Of a stretch of DNA of 64,000 nucleotides, positions 46,570-55,153 are shown one piece after another (the stretch's first letter is position 1; each line of letters opens with the position of its first letter). The translations under genes and the position numbers were made by a program. The DNA is from Pseudomonas chlororaphis (GTDB lineage Bacteria; Pseudomonadota; Gammaproteobacteria; Pseudomonadales; Pseudomonadaceae). Below the pieces are notes generated by a model that saw only the letters and a list, made by a program, of their open reading frames with translations, was not told the origin of the DNA and ran no database searches. The DNA lies in NCBI GenBank assembly GCA_001023535.1, contig CP011020.1, forward strand, positions 4,353,734-4,417,733. Direction: 5' to 3'.

Positions 46570-47721
46570 TCACACCAGGTAGTGTTTCAATTCCCGGGCA
46601 ATCACCATCCGCTGTATCTCGCTCGACCCTTCATAGATCTGGGTAATCCGCGCATCGCGGTAGTAGCGTTCCACCGGGTAGTCCTCCAGATAACCGTACC
46701 CGCCATGGATCTGGATGGCCGAGGAGCAGACTTTCTCGGCGATTTCGGAAGCGAACAGCTTGGCCTGAGAGGCTTCCGACAGGCAGGGTTTGCCAGCGCT
46801 GCGCAGGCGGGCGGCATGGAGGATGAGCAGGCGGGCGGCGTTCAGGCGGGTGTGCATGTCGGCCAGCAGGTTGGCGACGCTTTGGTGTTCACCGATCGGC
46901 TTGTCGAATTGCACCCGGTCACGCGAGTAGGCCAGCGCCGCTTCGAATGCGGCGCGGGCGATGCCCAGGGCCTGCGCGGCAATGCCGATGCGGCCGCCTT
47001 CGAGGTTGGAGAGGGCGATGGCCAGGCCTTTGCCACGTGCGCCCAACAGGTTCGCCTCAGGGATCGCGCAGTTGCTCAAGGTCACCGCGCAGGTGTCCGA
47101 GGCACGGATGCCCATCTTGTGCTCGGTGCGGTCGACGATGAACCCCGGGGTATCGGTGGGCACCAGGAACGCCGAGATGCCTTTCTTGCCCAGGTCCGGG
47201 TCGGTCACGGCGAAGACGATCGCCAGTTTTGCCCGCTTGCCATTGCTGACGAATTGCTTGGCGCCGTTGATGATCCACTGGCCGTCGCGCAGTTCGGCGC
47301 GGGTGCGCAGGTTGTGGGCTTCGGAGCCGGCCTGGGGTTCGGTCAGGCAGAAGCAGCCAATGGCCTGGCCGCTGGCAAGGTCGGCCAGCCACGTCTGTTT
47401 CTGGGCCTCGGTGCCGAAGTTCAGGACCGGGCCGCAGCCCACCGAGTTATGGATGCTCATCAGTGCGCCGGTGGCGCCATCGCCGGCGGAGATCTCTTCC
47501 ACCGCCAGAGCATAGGCCACGTAGTCGACATAAGTGCCGCCCCATTCTTCCGGCACCACCATGCCAAGCAGGCCCAGTTCGCCCATCTTCGCCACCAGGG
47601 CGTCGTCGATCCATCCGGCCTTTTCCCAGGCCTGGGCATGGGGGGCGATTTCGCCACGGGCGAAGTCCCGGGCCATGTCGCGGATCATCACTTGTTCTTC
47701 GGTCAGTTCGAGGTCGTGCAT
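46570..47721 (-). CDS. Acyl-CoA dehydrogenase, probable isobutyryl-CoA
   Basis: A 383-residue acyl-CoA dehydrogenase, with [20 protein letters not shown] near residue 45, [20 protein letters not shown] near 128, [20 protein letters not shown] near 232, [20 protein letters not shown] near 337 and [20 protein letters not shown] near 360. It is followed after 2 bp upstream by the 3-hydroxyisobutyryl-CoA hydrolase gene on the same strand, which points to the valine pathway (isobutyryl-CoA to methacrylyl-CoA). The two dehydrogenases of the locus are convergent paralogues. Confidence 0.82.
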   Translation of the reverse strand: MHDLELTEEQVMIRDMARDFARGEIAPHAQAWEKAGWIDDALVAKMGELGLLGMVVPEEWGGTYVDYVAYALAVEEISAGDGATGALMSIHNSVGCGPVLNFGTEAQKQTWLADLASGQAIGCFCLTEPQAGSEAHNLRTRAELRDGQWIINGAKQFVSNGKRAKLAIVFAVTDPDLGKKGISAFLVPTDTPGFIVDRTEHKMGIRASDTCAVTLSNCAIPEANLLGARGKGLAIALSNLEGGRIGIAAQALGIARAAFEAALAYSRDRVQFDKPIGEHQSVANLLADMHTRLNAARLLILHAARLRSAGKPCLSEASQAKLFASEIAEKVCSSAIQIHGGYGYLEDYPVERYYRDARITQIYEGSSEIQRMVIARELKHYLV

Positions 47722-47723
47722 GT

Positions 47724-48830
47724 TCAGTTCCCGTGGTCGTCGAAGCCGTCGAAGAAACTGGCCACGTGCCCGGCGTCCAGCGCTTGCAACGTGGGTGGGT
47801 TCCAGCGCGGGTTCTTGTCTTTGTCGATCAGCAAGGCGCGCACGCCTTCAATCAGGTCGCCGCGTTCGAACCATTGACGGTCCAGGTGCAGCTCCAGGGC
47901 AAAACAGTTTTCCAGGCTCAGGTGCCGCCCGCGCCGGAGCATTTCCAGGGTCACGGCCATGGCCAGGGGGGAACGGGTTTCCAGCAGTTCGGCGGTCTTG
48001 AGCGCCCATTCGTGGCTGTTGGCGACCGTGACCTGACGCAATTGCTCGACCATGCTCGGCACATCGGGCAGGCCGAAGAAATGATCGATGACCGCACGCA
48101 AGTCAGCCAAGGGGGGCGCCGGGAGCTGCTGCACACCCAGCTTGGCCAGCAGGCTTTGCAGGTCTTTGAGCGGCGTGTCATGCCACTCCAGTCGATCGAG
48201 GCGCTCGTCGAGCTGGGCGAGTTTCCGGCTGTCCAGGTACCAGTCGGCCAACCCGCAATACAAGGCGTCGGCGGCGCGGATCTGGGTGCCACTGACCCCC
48301 AGGTAGATGCCCAGCTCACCCGGAATGCGCGGCAGGAAATAACTGCCGCCTACGTCTGGGAAGTAACCGATGCCGACCTCTGGCATGCCCAGGCGGCTGC
48401 GCTCGGTCACTACCCGCAGGTCAGCGCCTTGCACCAGGCCCATGCCGCCGCCCAGGACGAAACCGTCCATGAGGGCGAGGACCGGCTTGCGGTAATGGTG
48501 GATCGTCAGGTCGAGGGCGTATTCCTCGACGAAGAAGTCTTCATGCAGGGTGTCGCCCTGCTTGTGGCTGTCGTACAGCGAACGGATATCGCCGCCGGCA
48601 CAAAACGCCTTGTCGCCGGCACCGCGCAGGACCACCGCGTGAATCTGCGGGTCGAGGGCCCAGCGATCGAGCTGTTGCTGCAAGCTGCGCACCATGCCCA
48701 GGGTGAGCGCATTGAGGCCGGCAGGGCGGTTCAGGGTCAAGTGGCCAATGTGGTTACGGACCTCCACCAGCACGTCGTAAACCTGGGCGGCGACCGTTCC
48801 GCTGGCCTGTGATGAAACCTGAGCTGTCAT
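47724..48830 (-). CDS. 3-hydroxyisobutyryl-CoA hydrolase (HIBCH-like crotonase)
   Basis: A 368-residue crotonase-fold protein longer than a hydratase and with HIBCH hallmarks: [20 protein letters not shown] near residue 72, [20 protein letters not shown] near 120, and [20 protein letters not shown] near 150. It would hydrolyse 3-hydroxyisobutyryl-CoA to free 3-hydroxyisobutyrate in valine breakdown. Its ATG is at 48830, and it leads the minus-strand arm with the acyl-CoA dehydrogenase. Some databases call this family enoyl-CoA hydratase/isomerase. Confidence 0.85.
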   Translation of the reverse strand: MTAQVSSQASGTVAAQVYDVLVEVRNHIGHLTLNRPAGLNALTLGMVRSLQQQLDRWALDPQIHAVVLRGAGDKAFCAGGDIRSLYDSHKQGDTLHEDFFVEEYALDLTIHHYRKPVLALMDGFVLGGGMGLVQGADLRVVTERSRLGMPEVGIGYFPDVGGSYFLPRIPGELGIYLGVSGTQIRAADALYCGLADWYLDSRKLAQLDERLDRLEWHDTPLKDLQSLLAKLGVQQLPAPPLADLRAVIDHFFGLPDVPSMVEQLRQVTVANSHEWALKTAELLETRSPLAMAVTLEMLRRGRHLSLENCFALELHLDRQWFERGDLIEGVRALLIDKDKNPRWNPPTLQALDAGHVASFFDGFDDHGN

Positions 48831-48964
48831 CGCTAACTCCCTGCTTTTATTGTCTTTTACAATTTTTTAGGCGCGTATGCGAACGGGATCGTAACAGTGC
48901 AAATTTGCACAGCACAACCGGCATACGTGCAGGTCCTGTCTGCATATTTATAGCAGCCACAGGA

Positions 48965-49672
48965 TCATCCGCGACCCGACAGCACCTCCGTGATGCTGCG
49001 ACGCTTGGCATGACGCTCGCTGGCATGGACCAATTGCTCAAGATCTTCGGGGGTGACGTCGAAGAAGGCTTCCATTTCCGCCAGCGCCAATTTCAGGTCC
49101 TGGGCGGTGATGGCCTGGCGGTCGACGGGCGGGTGGTCGGCCGGAATGACCGCCACCGGCTCGCTGGCGCGCTTGGGGTAGCGCACGCGGGTCAGGTTGT
49201 TGTAGGCCAGCGCAAACGCCAGCAGACCACTGCCGGCCATCATCGTCACGCCGACGGCCTGCCAGCCCAGGGCCGCGATGGACGGGTCCGCCAACACCAG
49301 CGTCGCCGCCACGGCGCCCGCCGGTGGGTGCAGGCAGCGCAACCAGCACATCAGCACCAGCGCCATGCCGGCCGCCAGGCAGGCGCTGCCCAGGGTGCGG
49401 CCCAGCACGTGGGCCACCAGCACCGCCACCACCGAGGCGCACAGGTAGCCGCCCACGATCGACCACGGCTGGGCCAGGGCACCGGACGACACGGCAAACA
49501 GCAGCACCGCCGAAGCCCCCAGCGGGCCGATGATGTGCTGTGCCACCTCCAAGCCGTACACCTGGCCACAGAGCCAGATACTGAACATCGTTCCCAAGGC
49601 CATGCCCAAGGCGGCGCGGCTCCATTCGGTGGGACGGGTATTGATAGCAGCGGGGAACCAGCGAGAGAGCAT
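48965..49672 (-). CDS. HPP-family membrane protein
   Basis: A 235-residue inner-membrane protein with four to five hydrophobic helices (about residues 18-165) and the HPP signature CLHPPAGAVAATLVL near residue 105. A soluble, acidic C-terminal tail follows (residues 180-235). HPP proteins are linked to nitrite transport in plants and cyanobacteria, but in Pseudomonas the role is unproven. The start is placed at 49672 because the ugd terminator at 49697-49736 lies just upstream; the longer frame to 49747 would run through that hairpin. Confidence 0.78.
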   Translation of the reverse strand: MLSRWFPAAINTRPTEWSRAALGMALGTMFSIWLCGQVYGLEVAQHIIGPLGASAVLLFAVSSGALAQPWSIVGGYLCASVVAVLVAHVLGRTLGSACLAAGMALVLMCWLRCLHPPAGAVAATLVLADPSIAALGWQAVGVTMMAGSGLLAFALAYNNLTRVRYPKRASEPVAVIPADHPPVDRQAITAQDLKLALAEMEAFFDVTPEDLEQLVHASERHAKRRSITEVLSGRG

Positions 49673-49696
49673 TAAGCACCGATCCAAAAAACGAGC

Positions 49697-49736
49697 AAAA
49701 AAAAGGGGCTTACGGGGGAATCCCTGAAAGCCCTTT
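49697..49736 (-). terminator. Intrinsic terminator of ugd
   Basis: On the minus strand a 9-bp stem (AAAGGGCTT with AAGCCCCTT, one wobble), with an inner GGG/CCC pair, is followed by eight T residues. It lies 110 bp after the ugd stop. Confidence 0.8.
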
Positions 49737-49846
49737 AAGTGTTCCAACAGTTGGGGGAGGAACGGCGTTCAGTGTGCCGTTCGTCACTCGCGCTTACAAA
49801 TTCATATTAATGCTGGTTGAGTTCATTAATTTTGAGGTTAAGGGCT

Positions 49847-51226
49847 TCAAGCACGCTTGGACGCTTGAAACCAGGATTGCTCGGCGATGGGCAGGTCGCG
49901 CGATTGCCCGCGGCCCATGGGGAAGTAGGTGAAGCCTTTGTCTTGCATGCGCTCCGGGTCGTAGAGGTTGCGCCCGTCGAAAATCACCGGGGCCTTGAGC
50001 CGCTGCTGGATCAGGTTGAAGTCCGGCGCCTTGAAGGCCTGCCACTCCGTGCAAATGACCAGTGCATCGGCCCCCGGCAGCACCGACTCCGGCGTGCCCA
50101 TCAACATGAGCTTCGTTTCGTTGGGGTAGAGCAGTTGGGTTTGCTGCATGGCCTCGGGGTCGAACGCACGGACACTGGCACCCGCCGCCCAGAGGGATTC
50201 GAGCAGGGTACGGCTCGGCGCGTCGCGCATGTCGTCGGTGTTGGGCTTGAAGGCCAGGCCCCACAGCGCAAAGGTCTTGCCGCGCAGGTCGCCCTTGTAG
50301 AAAGCATGGATGCGGTCGAACAGTTTGTGTTTCTGCCGGCGGTTGATCGATTCCACCGCTTGCAGCAGGTCGCTGGAACAATGGGCCTGCTCAGCGCTGT
50401 GGATCAGCGCGCGCATGTCCTTGGGGAAGCACGAGCCGCCATAGCCGCAGCCTGGGTAGATGAAGTGATAGCCGATGCGCGAGTCGGCCCCGATGCCCAG
50501 GCGCACCGATTCGATGTCGGCCCCCAGGTGCTCGGCCAGTTCCGCGATCTGGTTGATGAAGCTGATCTTGGTCGCCAGCATGCCGTTGGCGGCGTATTTG
50601 GTCAGCTCGGCGCTGCGCACGTCCATGAACAGTACCCGGTCGTGGTTGCGATTGAACGGAGCGTACAAGTCGCGCATGGTTGCGCGCACTTCATCGCGTT
50701 CGCAGCCGATCACGATGCGATCCGGGCGGCGGCAATCGGCGACTGCCGAGCCTTCCTTGAGGAATTCCGGGTTGGACACGATATCGAACTGCAACAAGCG
50801 TCCGGTCTTGAGCAGGCATTTGTCGATGTGAGCCCGCAGGAGATCACCGGTGCCCACTGGCACGGTGGACTTTTCCACCACGATGAGCGGCAACTCCCGG
50901 TAGCGGGCGACCGCCTCACCGACGGCCATGACCTGGCTCAGGTCGGCCGAGCCATCGTCTCGCGAAGGCGTGCCCACGGCGATGAACAGCACCTGGCCGT
51001 GCTGCACGGCCAGTGACTCATCACTGGTGAAATGCAAGCGCCCGGCCTCCAGCCCCTCCCGCACCAGCGCCGCCAACCCTGGCTCGAAGATGCTCACCTG
51101 GCCCTGGCGCAGTTGCTCGACCTTCTGCTCGTCAACGTCCATGCACACCACGTCATGGCCGACCTCGGCCAACACGGCGGCTTGCACCAAGCCTACGTAA
51201 CCACTTCCCAATACACTGATTTTCAT
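49847..51226 (-). CDS. ugd: UDP-glucose 6-dehydrogenase
   Basis: A 459-residue UDP-glucose dehydrogenase that makes UDP-glucuronate with two NAD. The Rossmann start MKISVLGSGYVGLVQAAVLA, the segments EKSTVPVGTGD, FDIVSNPEFLKEGSAVADC and ELTKYAANGMLATKISFINQ are family-typical. The catalytic cysteine lies in GCGYGGSCFPKDMRALI near residue 262. The ATG at 51226 opens the Rossmann strand; the longer frame to 51394 is not needed. It could feed the UDP-glucuronate 4-epimerase at 36907. Terminated at 49697-49736. Confidence 0.92.
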   Translation of the reverse strand: MKISVLGSGYVGLVQAAVLAEVGHDVVCMDVDEQKVEQLRQGQVSIFEPGLAALVREGLEAGRLHFTSDESLAVQHGQVLFIAVGTPSRDDGSADLSQVMAVGEAVARYRELPLIVVEKSTVPVGTGDLLRAHIDKCLLKTGRLLQFDIVSNPEFLKEGSAVADCRRPDRIVIGCERDEVRATMRDLYAPFNRNHDRVLFMDVRSAELTKYAANGMLATKISFINQIAELAEHLGADIESVRLGIGADSRIGYHFIYPGCGYGGSCFPKDMRALIHSAEQAHCSSDLLQAVESINRRQKHKLFDRIHAFYKGDLRGKTFALWGLAFKPNTDDMRDAPSRTLLESLWAAGASVRAFDPEAMQQTQLLYPNETKLMLMGTPESVLPGADALVICTEWQAFKAPDFNLIQQRLKAPVIFDGRNLYDPERMQDKGFTYFPMGRGQSRDLPIAEQSWFQASKRA

Positions 51227-51354
51227 GGCGGACTCCCTGGACCATTGCGAGCGGGCAGACAGGCACATCCAGCGGGTCGCCGCCGTGCGCTCGATCCAGA
51301 TTAAGTCGGGGATGTTGCAATTCACTGACAGGCCGCTTGATGAGGCCCAGAGGC

Positions 51355-51767
51355 TTCGCGGGCAAGCCCACAAGAGGATCTGTGGCGGACACACATCTAG
51401 AATCCACCCAATAACACTGTGGGAGCGGGCTTGCCCGCGAAAGCGGTGTGTCAGTCAACGAAGGTGTCGAATGTGCAGCCGCCTTCGCGGGCAAGCCCGC
51501 TCCCACAATGAATGGGCGTCGGACACGCCATCCGGGTAGGCCGAAGAACCTGTGGGAGCGGGCTTGCCCGCGAAAGCGGTGTGTCAGTCAACGAAGGTGT
51601 CGGATGTACAGCCGCCTTCGCGGGCAAGCCCGCTTTCACAATGAATGGGCGTCGGACATGCCATCCGGGTAGGCCGAAGAACCTGTGGGAGCGGGCTTGC
51701 CCGCGAAAGCGGTGTGTCAGTCAACGGAAGTGTCGAATGTACAGCCGTCTTCGCGGGCGAGCCCGCT
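51355..51767. repeat. REP array, left half, interrupted by IS110 element
   Basis: A degenerate unit at about 51355-51372 is followed by units at 51419-51441 (forward), 51483-51506 (reverse), 51552-51574 (forward), 51617-51639 (reverse), 51684-51706 (forward) and 51750-51767 (reverse, cut after CT). The pairs recur with a 132-133-bp period. The IS110 element begins inside the last unit; its missing end resumes at 52918. Between ugd (51226) and 51355 I see only ordinary upstream sequence. Confidence 0.92.
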
Positions 51768-51804
51768 TGTGTCTGAGTAAGGGAATAAACTCTGGGGTGA
51801 GAGG

Positions 51805-51869
51805 GGTAGATGGCAAGCTGTGAGTCCGCGGTGCTTGAAGCACGAGTGGGAGCAAAGCTGCCATCTACC
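51805..51869 (+). other. Bridge RNA target-binding loop
   Basis: A 14-bp stem (GGTAGATGGCAAGCT at 51805-51819 with AGCTGCCATCTACC at 51856-51869, one bulged A) holds an internal loop split by a small GTGCT/AGCAC hairpin. Left guide GAGTCCGC (51822-51829) matches target GAGCCCGC with one C-to-U, which pairs as G-U. Right guide GTGGGAGC (51846-51853) is the exact complement of target GCTCCCAC, including the CT core. Confidence 0.8.
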
Positions 51870-51875
51870 TTTCTA

Positions 51876-51942
51876 CTCTGGCCCATAAGCCCGAACAGTT
51901 GGACGAGCGGCACTCGAATCACAAGCGTGGGCAAAGCCAGAG
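51876..51942 (+). other. Bridge RNA donor-binding loop
   Basis: CTCTGGC (51876-51882) pairs with GCCAGAG (51936-51942), with an inner CCCA/TGGG pairing and a central CGAG/CTCG hairpin. Left guide ACAGTTG (51895-51901) equals the right end of the element just before CT (52911-52917). Right guide CACAAGC (51920-51926) is the complement of GCTTGTG, formed by the last base, the CT core and the element's left end. So the loop recognises the circular-junction donor. Confidence 0.8.
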
Positions 51943-51975
51943 CACTCTCATTTCTGAGTGTAAGAGGGTTTTGCC

Positions 51976-52893
51976 ATGATTTCCTGGGTCGGTATCGATA
52001 TATCCAAATCAAATCTCGTCGTTTGGGTTCGACCACAGAACCAAGGCTACGAGGTCCCCAATACGCCTGAGGGTTTTGCACAACTGGTCGAACAGCTAAG
52101 CCCGTACACGATTGGCCGGGTGTTACTGGAAGCCACGGGCGGCTATGAACGAAAGGTTATGGCAGCACTGCAGGAGGCAGGTTTCAATGTGCTCAGGATC
52201 AACCCTCGTCGGGCTAGAGCCTTCGCCGTAGCAATGGGCAAGAATGCCAAGACCGACCCCATCGATGCGGCTGTTCTTGCCGATTTTGCCGAAGCTCTGC
52301 ATGCGTCTCACGAAAAGCCCATTTCACCTGAGCGTGAAGCACTGCGGGAGCTGATTCAGCTGCGCGAACACTTCGTCCAGCAACGAGATGACAACAAGCG
52401 CCGGCTACAGCAGGCTCAGCTTCCGGCGGTTATCGAGGTGATCAAAGATCATATTCGCTACCTGCAAATCCAAATCAAGCAGTTTGGCAAAGCCATTAAT
52501 CAAAGCATGCGTAAGCTGGATGCGGAGAAAGCCGACCGACTCACATCAGTTAAAGGGATCGGCACTGTGGCGACTGCTAGTTTGTTGGTTTACCTGCCTG
52601 AGCTCGGTGAGCTTGATCGCAGAGAGATCGCGTCCCTGGCGGGAATCGCCCCCTACAACGACGACAGTGGCAATCACAGCGGCAAACGTCAGATTTACGG
52701 AGGAAGAGCGCGGGTCAGACGTGCGCTTTATATGTCGTGCTGGGTTGTCATCCGCTATCACGCCGACTTCAAGGCCCGGTACGAAGCACTTCGAGGGCGA
52801 GGCAAGAGCGCGAAAGTCGCGCTCATCGCCTGCATGCGAATATTGCTAATCAGACTGAATGCCATGCTTCGAGACGGCACTGAATGGCGGTGA
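51976..52893 (+). CDS. IS110-family transposase (bridge-RNA-guided recombinase)
   Basis: A 305-residue IS110 transposase. The N-terminal RuvC-like DEDD domain starts MISWVGIDISKSNLVVWV (first Asp in GIDIS), has the Glu in LLEATGGYERKV and Asp residues in NAKTDPIDAAVLADFAEAL. A coiled region follows, then the C-terminal Transposase_20 domain with SVKGIGTVATASLLVYLPEL, ASLAGIAPYNDDSGNHSGKR and YGGRARVRRALYMSCWVVIR, which holds the catalytic serine region. AAGAGGG at 51962-51968 precedes the ATG. Length is usual and no frameshift is seen, so it is probably active. Confidence 0.92.
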   Translation: MISWVGIDISKSNLVVWVRPQNQGYEVPNTPEGFAQLVEQLSPYTIGRVLLEATGGYERKVMAALQEAGFNVLRINPRRARAFAVAMGKNAKTDPIDAAVLADFAEALHASHEKPISPEREALRELIQLREHFVQQRDDNKRRLQQAQLPAVIEVIKDHIRYLQIQIKQFGKAINQSMRKLDAEKADRLTSVKGIGTVATASLLVYLPELGELDRREIASLAGIAPYNDDSGNHSGKRQIYGGRARVRRALYMSCWVVIRYHADFKARYEALRGRGKSAKVALIACMRILLIRLNAMLRDGTEWR

Positions 52894-52917
52894 CGGGTGG
52901 TAGAGGTAAGACAGTTG

Positions 52918-53327
52918 CTCCCACAAGTCCAGCGGTGTCCCTTCTATTGTGGAGACACCACAACACATTCTGTGGGAGCGAGCTTGCTCGCGAAAACGGT
53001 GCATCTGCCACACAGGTATCGAATGGACCGCCGCCTTCGCGGGCAAGCCCGCTCCCACAGGTTCAGCGGTGACCCTTTCTATTTTGGACACACCACAAGG
53101 CCTTCTGTGGGAGCGAGCTTGCTCGCGAAAACGGTGCATCTGCCACACAGGTATCGAATGGACCGCCGCCTTCGCGGGCAAGCCCGCTCCCACAGGTTCA
53201 GCGGTGACCCTTTCTATTTTGGACACACCACAAGGCCTTCTGTGGGAGCGGGCTTGCTCGCGAAAACGGTGCATCTGCCACACAGATGTCGAATGGACCG
53301 CCGCCTTCGCGGGCAAGCCCGCTCCCA
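52918..53327. repeat. REP array, right half, three 135-bp tandem copies
   Basis: It begins with the right part of the interrupted unit (CTCCCACAAG at 52918). Units then follow at 52972-52994 (forward), 53036-53058 (reverse), 53107-53129 (forward), 53170-53192 (reverse), 53242-53264 (forward) and 53304-53327 (reverse). The forward units use the GCGAGCTTGCTCGC or mixed core, the reverse ones GCGGGCAAGCCCGC. The 135-bp period is almost exact for three copies. This fills the gap 52894-53391. Confidence 0.92.
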
Positions 53328-53391
53328 CAGGTTCAGCGGTGACCCTTCAGCACACCTGCCACAAGTCCGTCGGCCTATTCAGGCATTTGCG

Positions 53392-53886
53392 CTAGCTCAG
53401 AAACAATCCGACCCACTCGCCCGGCGTCATCTTGGTCACCATCATCGACACGATCACGAACATCCCGGAAAACCCGGCAACCCCCATCCAGAACCACTGC
53501 CGGTACACCCGGCGGTAGGCCTGCGCCAGCCCTTCCCCACGGTCCGCTGCGCTCGACGCCATGTGTTGCAGGCGCTTCTGCAGCACCAATACCGGCAGCC
53601 AGAGCATCCCCACGCAAAGGAAGATGATCAGCGAGGTCAGCACCCAGCCCGTGGTCAGGGAAAGCCCGGCCAGGCTCACCAGCCAATACCCCGTGGCAAT
53701 CTGGATGAAGCCAGCCGGCGTGGTGATCCAGGCGTCGTACCGCACCACCGTCCGGGCCACGTGGGCGATGACCTGCGGATTGGCCGTGCGGCTGGCGGCA
53801 ATCAGGTACAGGTAGGAACCCATGCCGAACCCGAACAGAAAAATGGCAGCGATGACATGGAGGTACTTCAGGCCCAAATAGAGCAT
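53392..53886 (-). CDS. DUF2269-family integral membrane protein
   Basis: A 164-residue membrane protein with four hydrophobic helices (about residues 5-28, 48-75, 80-105 and 135-158) of the DUF2269 type (LKYLHVIAAIFLFGFGMGSY at the N-terminus, TPAGFIQIATGYWLV near 55). The function of the family is unknown. It starts 3 bp after the saccharopine-dehydrogenase-like gene ends, so the two form an operon. Confidence 0.78.
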   Translation of the reverse strand: MLYLGLKYLHVIAAIFLFGFGMGSYLYLIAASRTANPQVIAHVARTVVRYDAWITTPAGFIQIATGYWLVSLAGLSLTTGWVLTSLIIFLCVGMLWLPVLVLQKRLQHMASSAADRGEGLAQAYRRVYRQWFWMGVAGFSGMFVIVSMMVTKMTPGEWVGLFLS

Positions 53887-53889
53887 GGC

Positions 53890-55017
53890 TCAGCGCTGCC
53901 CATCGGCGACGTGCACCGAGATCGACAAGTTGACCGGGTCGTTGATGGCGGCCATGTACTCGTCCACCGTGATCTCGCCGACACACGCCCGGGCGCCGGG
54001 TTCGGGCCTGTAGCCCTGGGCGATCTTGGTCGCCAGGGCCACGGCGGCACAACTCGGGATCTCCGGCCCCTTGTCGTTCAAGGCCGTCAGTTGCACGGTC
54101 AGGGACAACGGTCGCCCATCGACACCCACACCCCGGACATCCAGGTACATGGCACTCTTGCCGTCGCCGAAGCGTTCGAACCAGGTGCCCCAACGATGCA
54201 GCCGGGCGGCCCAGGGGCGATGGTCGCGAACCCAGCCCATTTTCATCGCCTGGGCCAGCAGGCCGTTGGCGACACCGCCCAGCTTCAGCCCGGCACCGGC
54301 CTGGAAACTCAGGGTCCGGGCGCCATAGCGATGGGCGAAAATGTCCATGTCCGGCACGTCGACGTTCGACAGCAGCCGTGTGCCCAGTGACTGCATCCTG
54401 CGCAGCGTCAGGTCTTGCCAGCCCAACACCTCATGGACCTGGCCATCCCTGAGTTGCTTGATGGGTTTGCCTGCGTAGGCCAGGACGCCCTCGATGGTCG
54501 ACAGCCCCGGCATCTTGGCCGACGAGGAAATGCCATGCTCGATCGAGTCGATACGTTGGAAACGATGCCGATGCTCATCGATCAACGCAGCCGACAGCGA
54601 CGGCACCGAACTGCAACCACTGAGGATCGCGACGCCGGCTTGCCGGGCCTGTGCGTCGAGCACGCCAATGCCGTTGACGAAGGTGCGGCAGTCCGAGAGG
54701 TCGCAGTAGTGGACGCCGGCCTCGATACAACTCTGGGCAATCCGATAGGATTGGCCTTGGAAGGGGCCGCCGGTGTGGATGACCAGGTCAATGTTCATTT
54801 CTCCCAGGACCGTGCTGAACCCTTCTCCCATGGCGTCGCCACACCAACGCTCACAGACGTTGCCCGATTGTGCTTTCAACTCATCGGCCTTACGCAGTAA
54901 CTTGTCCGGGTCACGCCCGGAGATCATCACCTCGATGCCCGGCGTCACGATCAGATGCCGGCAAACGATACTGCCGAAGTTTCCATAACCACCGATTACC
55001 ATCACCCTGAGTGTCAT
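53890..55017 (-). CDS. Saccharopine dehydrogenase-like NAD(P)-binding protein
   Basis: A 375-residue protein with an N-terminal Rossmann fold (MVIGGYGNFGSIVCRHLI) and saccharopine dehydrogenase-like continuation (VIHTGGPFQGQSYRIAQSCI near residue 80, GVHYCDLSDCRTFVNGI near 100, SGCSSVPSLSAALID near 133). Bacterial members of this group are not true saccharopine dehydrogenases and their substrates are unknown. It is translated just before the DUF2269 membrane gene (gap 3 bp), which hints at a joint role at the membrane. Confidence 0.78.
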   Translation of the reverse strand: MTLRVMVIGGYGNFGSIVCRHLIVTPGIEVMISGRDPDKLLRKADELKAQSGNVCERWCGDAMGEGFSTVLGEMNIDLVIHTGGPFQGQSYRIAQSCIEAGVHYCDLSDCRTFVNGIGVLDAQARQAGVAILSGCSSVPSLSAALIDEHRHRFQRIDSIEHGISSSAKMPGLSTIEGVLAYAGKPIKQLRDGQVHEVLGWQDLTLRRMQSLGTRLLSNVDVPDMDIFAHRYGARTLSFQAGAGLKLGGVANGLLAQAMKMGWVRDHRPWAARLHRWGTWFERFGDGKSAMYLDVRGVGVDGRPLSLTVQLTALNDKGPEIPSCAAVALATKIAQGYRPEPGARACVGEITVDEYMAAINDPVNLSISVHVADGQR

Positions 55018-55153
55018 TTTCCTTCCCTACAGCCACAGTGGTAGCCGCCATGATATCCCACGCGTTTCCCGGTATTGGTGATTTTGATCGAACCCTTGCC
55101 GCCCACTCCAGGATCATGAACGACCTGGACCTCACATCGAAGGCAAGGCAAGC

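Larger units (their letters stand above)
51790..51960 (+). ncRNA. Predicted bridge RNA in the IS110 left end
   Basis: The non-coding left end folds into two bulged stem-loops in the order target loop then donor loop, upstream of the transposase, as in IS621. Each loop carries a left guide identical to the top strand and a right guide complementary to it, around a CT core. The exact RNA ends are not known; the limits given are approximate. A short hairpin CACTC/GAGTG at about 51943-51960 follows the donor loop. Confidence 0.8.
51766..52917 (+). mobile_element. IS110-family insertion sequence in a REP unit
   Basis: The element runs from the CT core at 51766-51767 to 52917, 1152 bp; the core CT recurs at 52918-52919, so the edges are ambiguous by two bases. 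There are no terminal inverted repeats, as expected for IS110. It has 208 bp of non-coding left end, one transposase gene and 24 bp of right end. Removing it restores TTCGCGGGCGAGCCCGCT joined to CCCACAAG, a normal REP unit. REP targeting is known for some IS110 members (IS621 in E. coli, ISPpu10-type in Pseudomonas). Confidence 0.9.

Noticed and set aside
49688..49700. AAACGAGCAA-like sequence before the HPP gene resembling the DeoR-type repeat
   Set aside because: Only one copy, lying within the A-tract of the ugd terminator; the paired spacing seen at 57462 is missing.
51419..53327. CRISPR-like appearance of regularly spaced palindromic repeats
   Set aside because: Repeats alternate in orientation and are REP units of about 23 bp; spacers are themselves tandemly repeated and there are no cas genes.
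52846..53395. Open frames on both strands reading through the REP array (RACSRKRCICHT, GAGLPAKAAVHS style)
   Set aside because: These are translated REP palindromes, seen in many places in the window, with no ribosome site or family.
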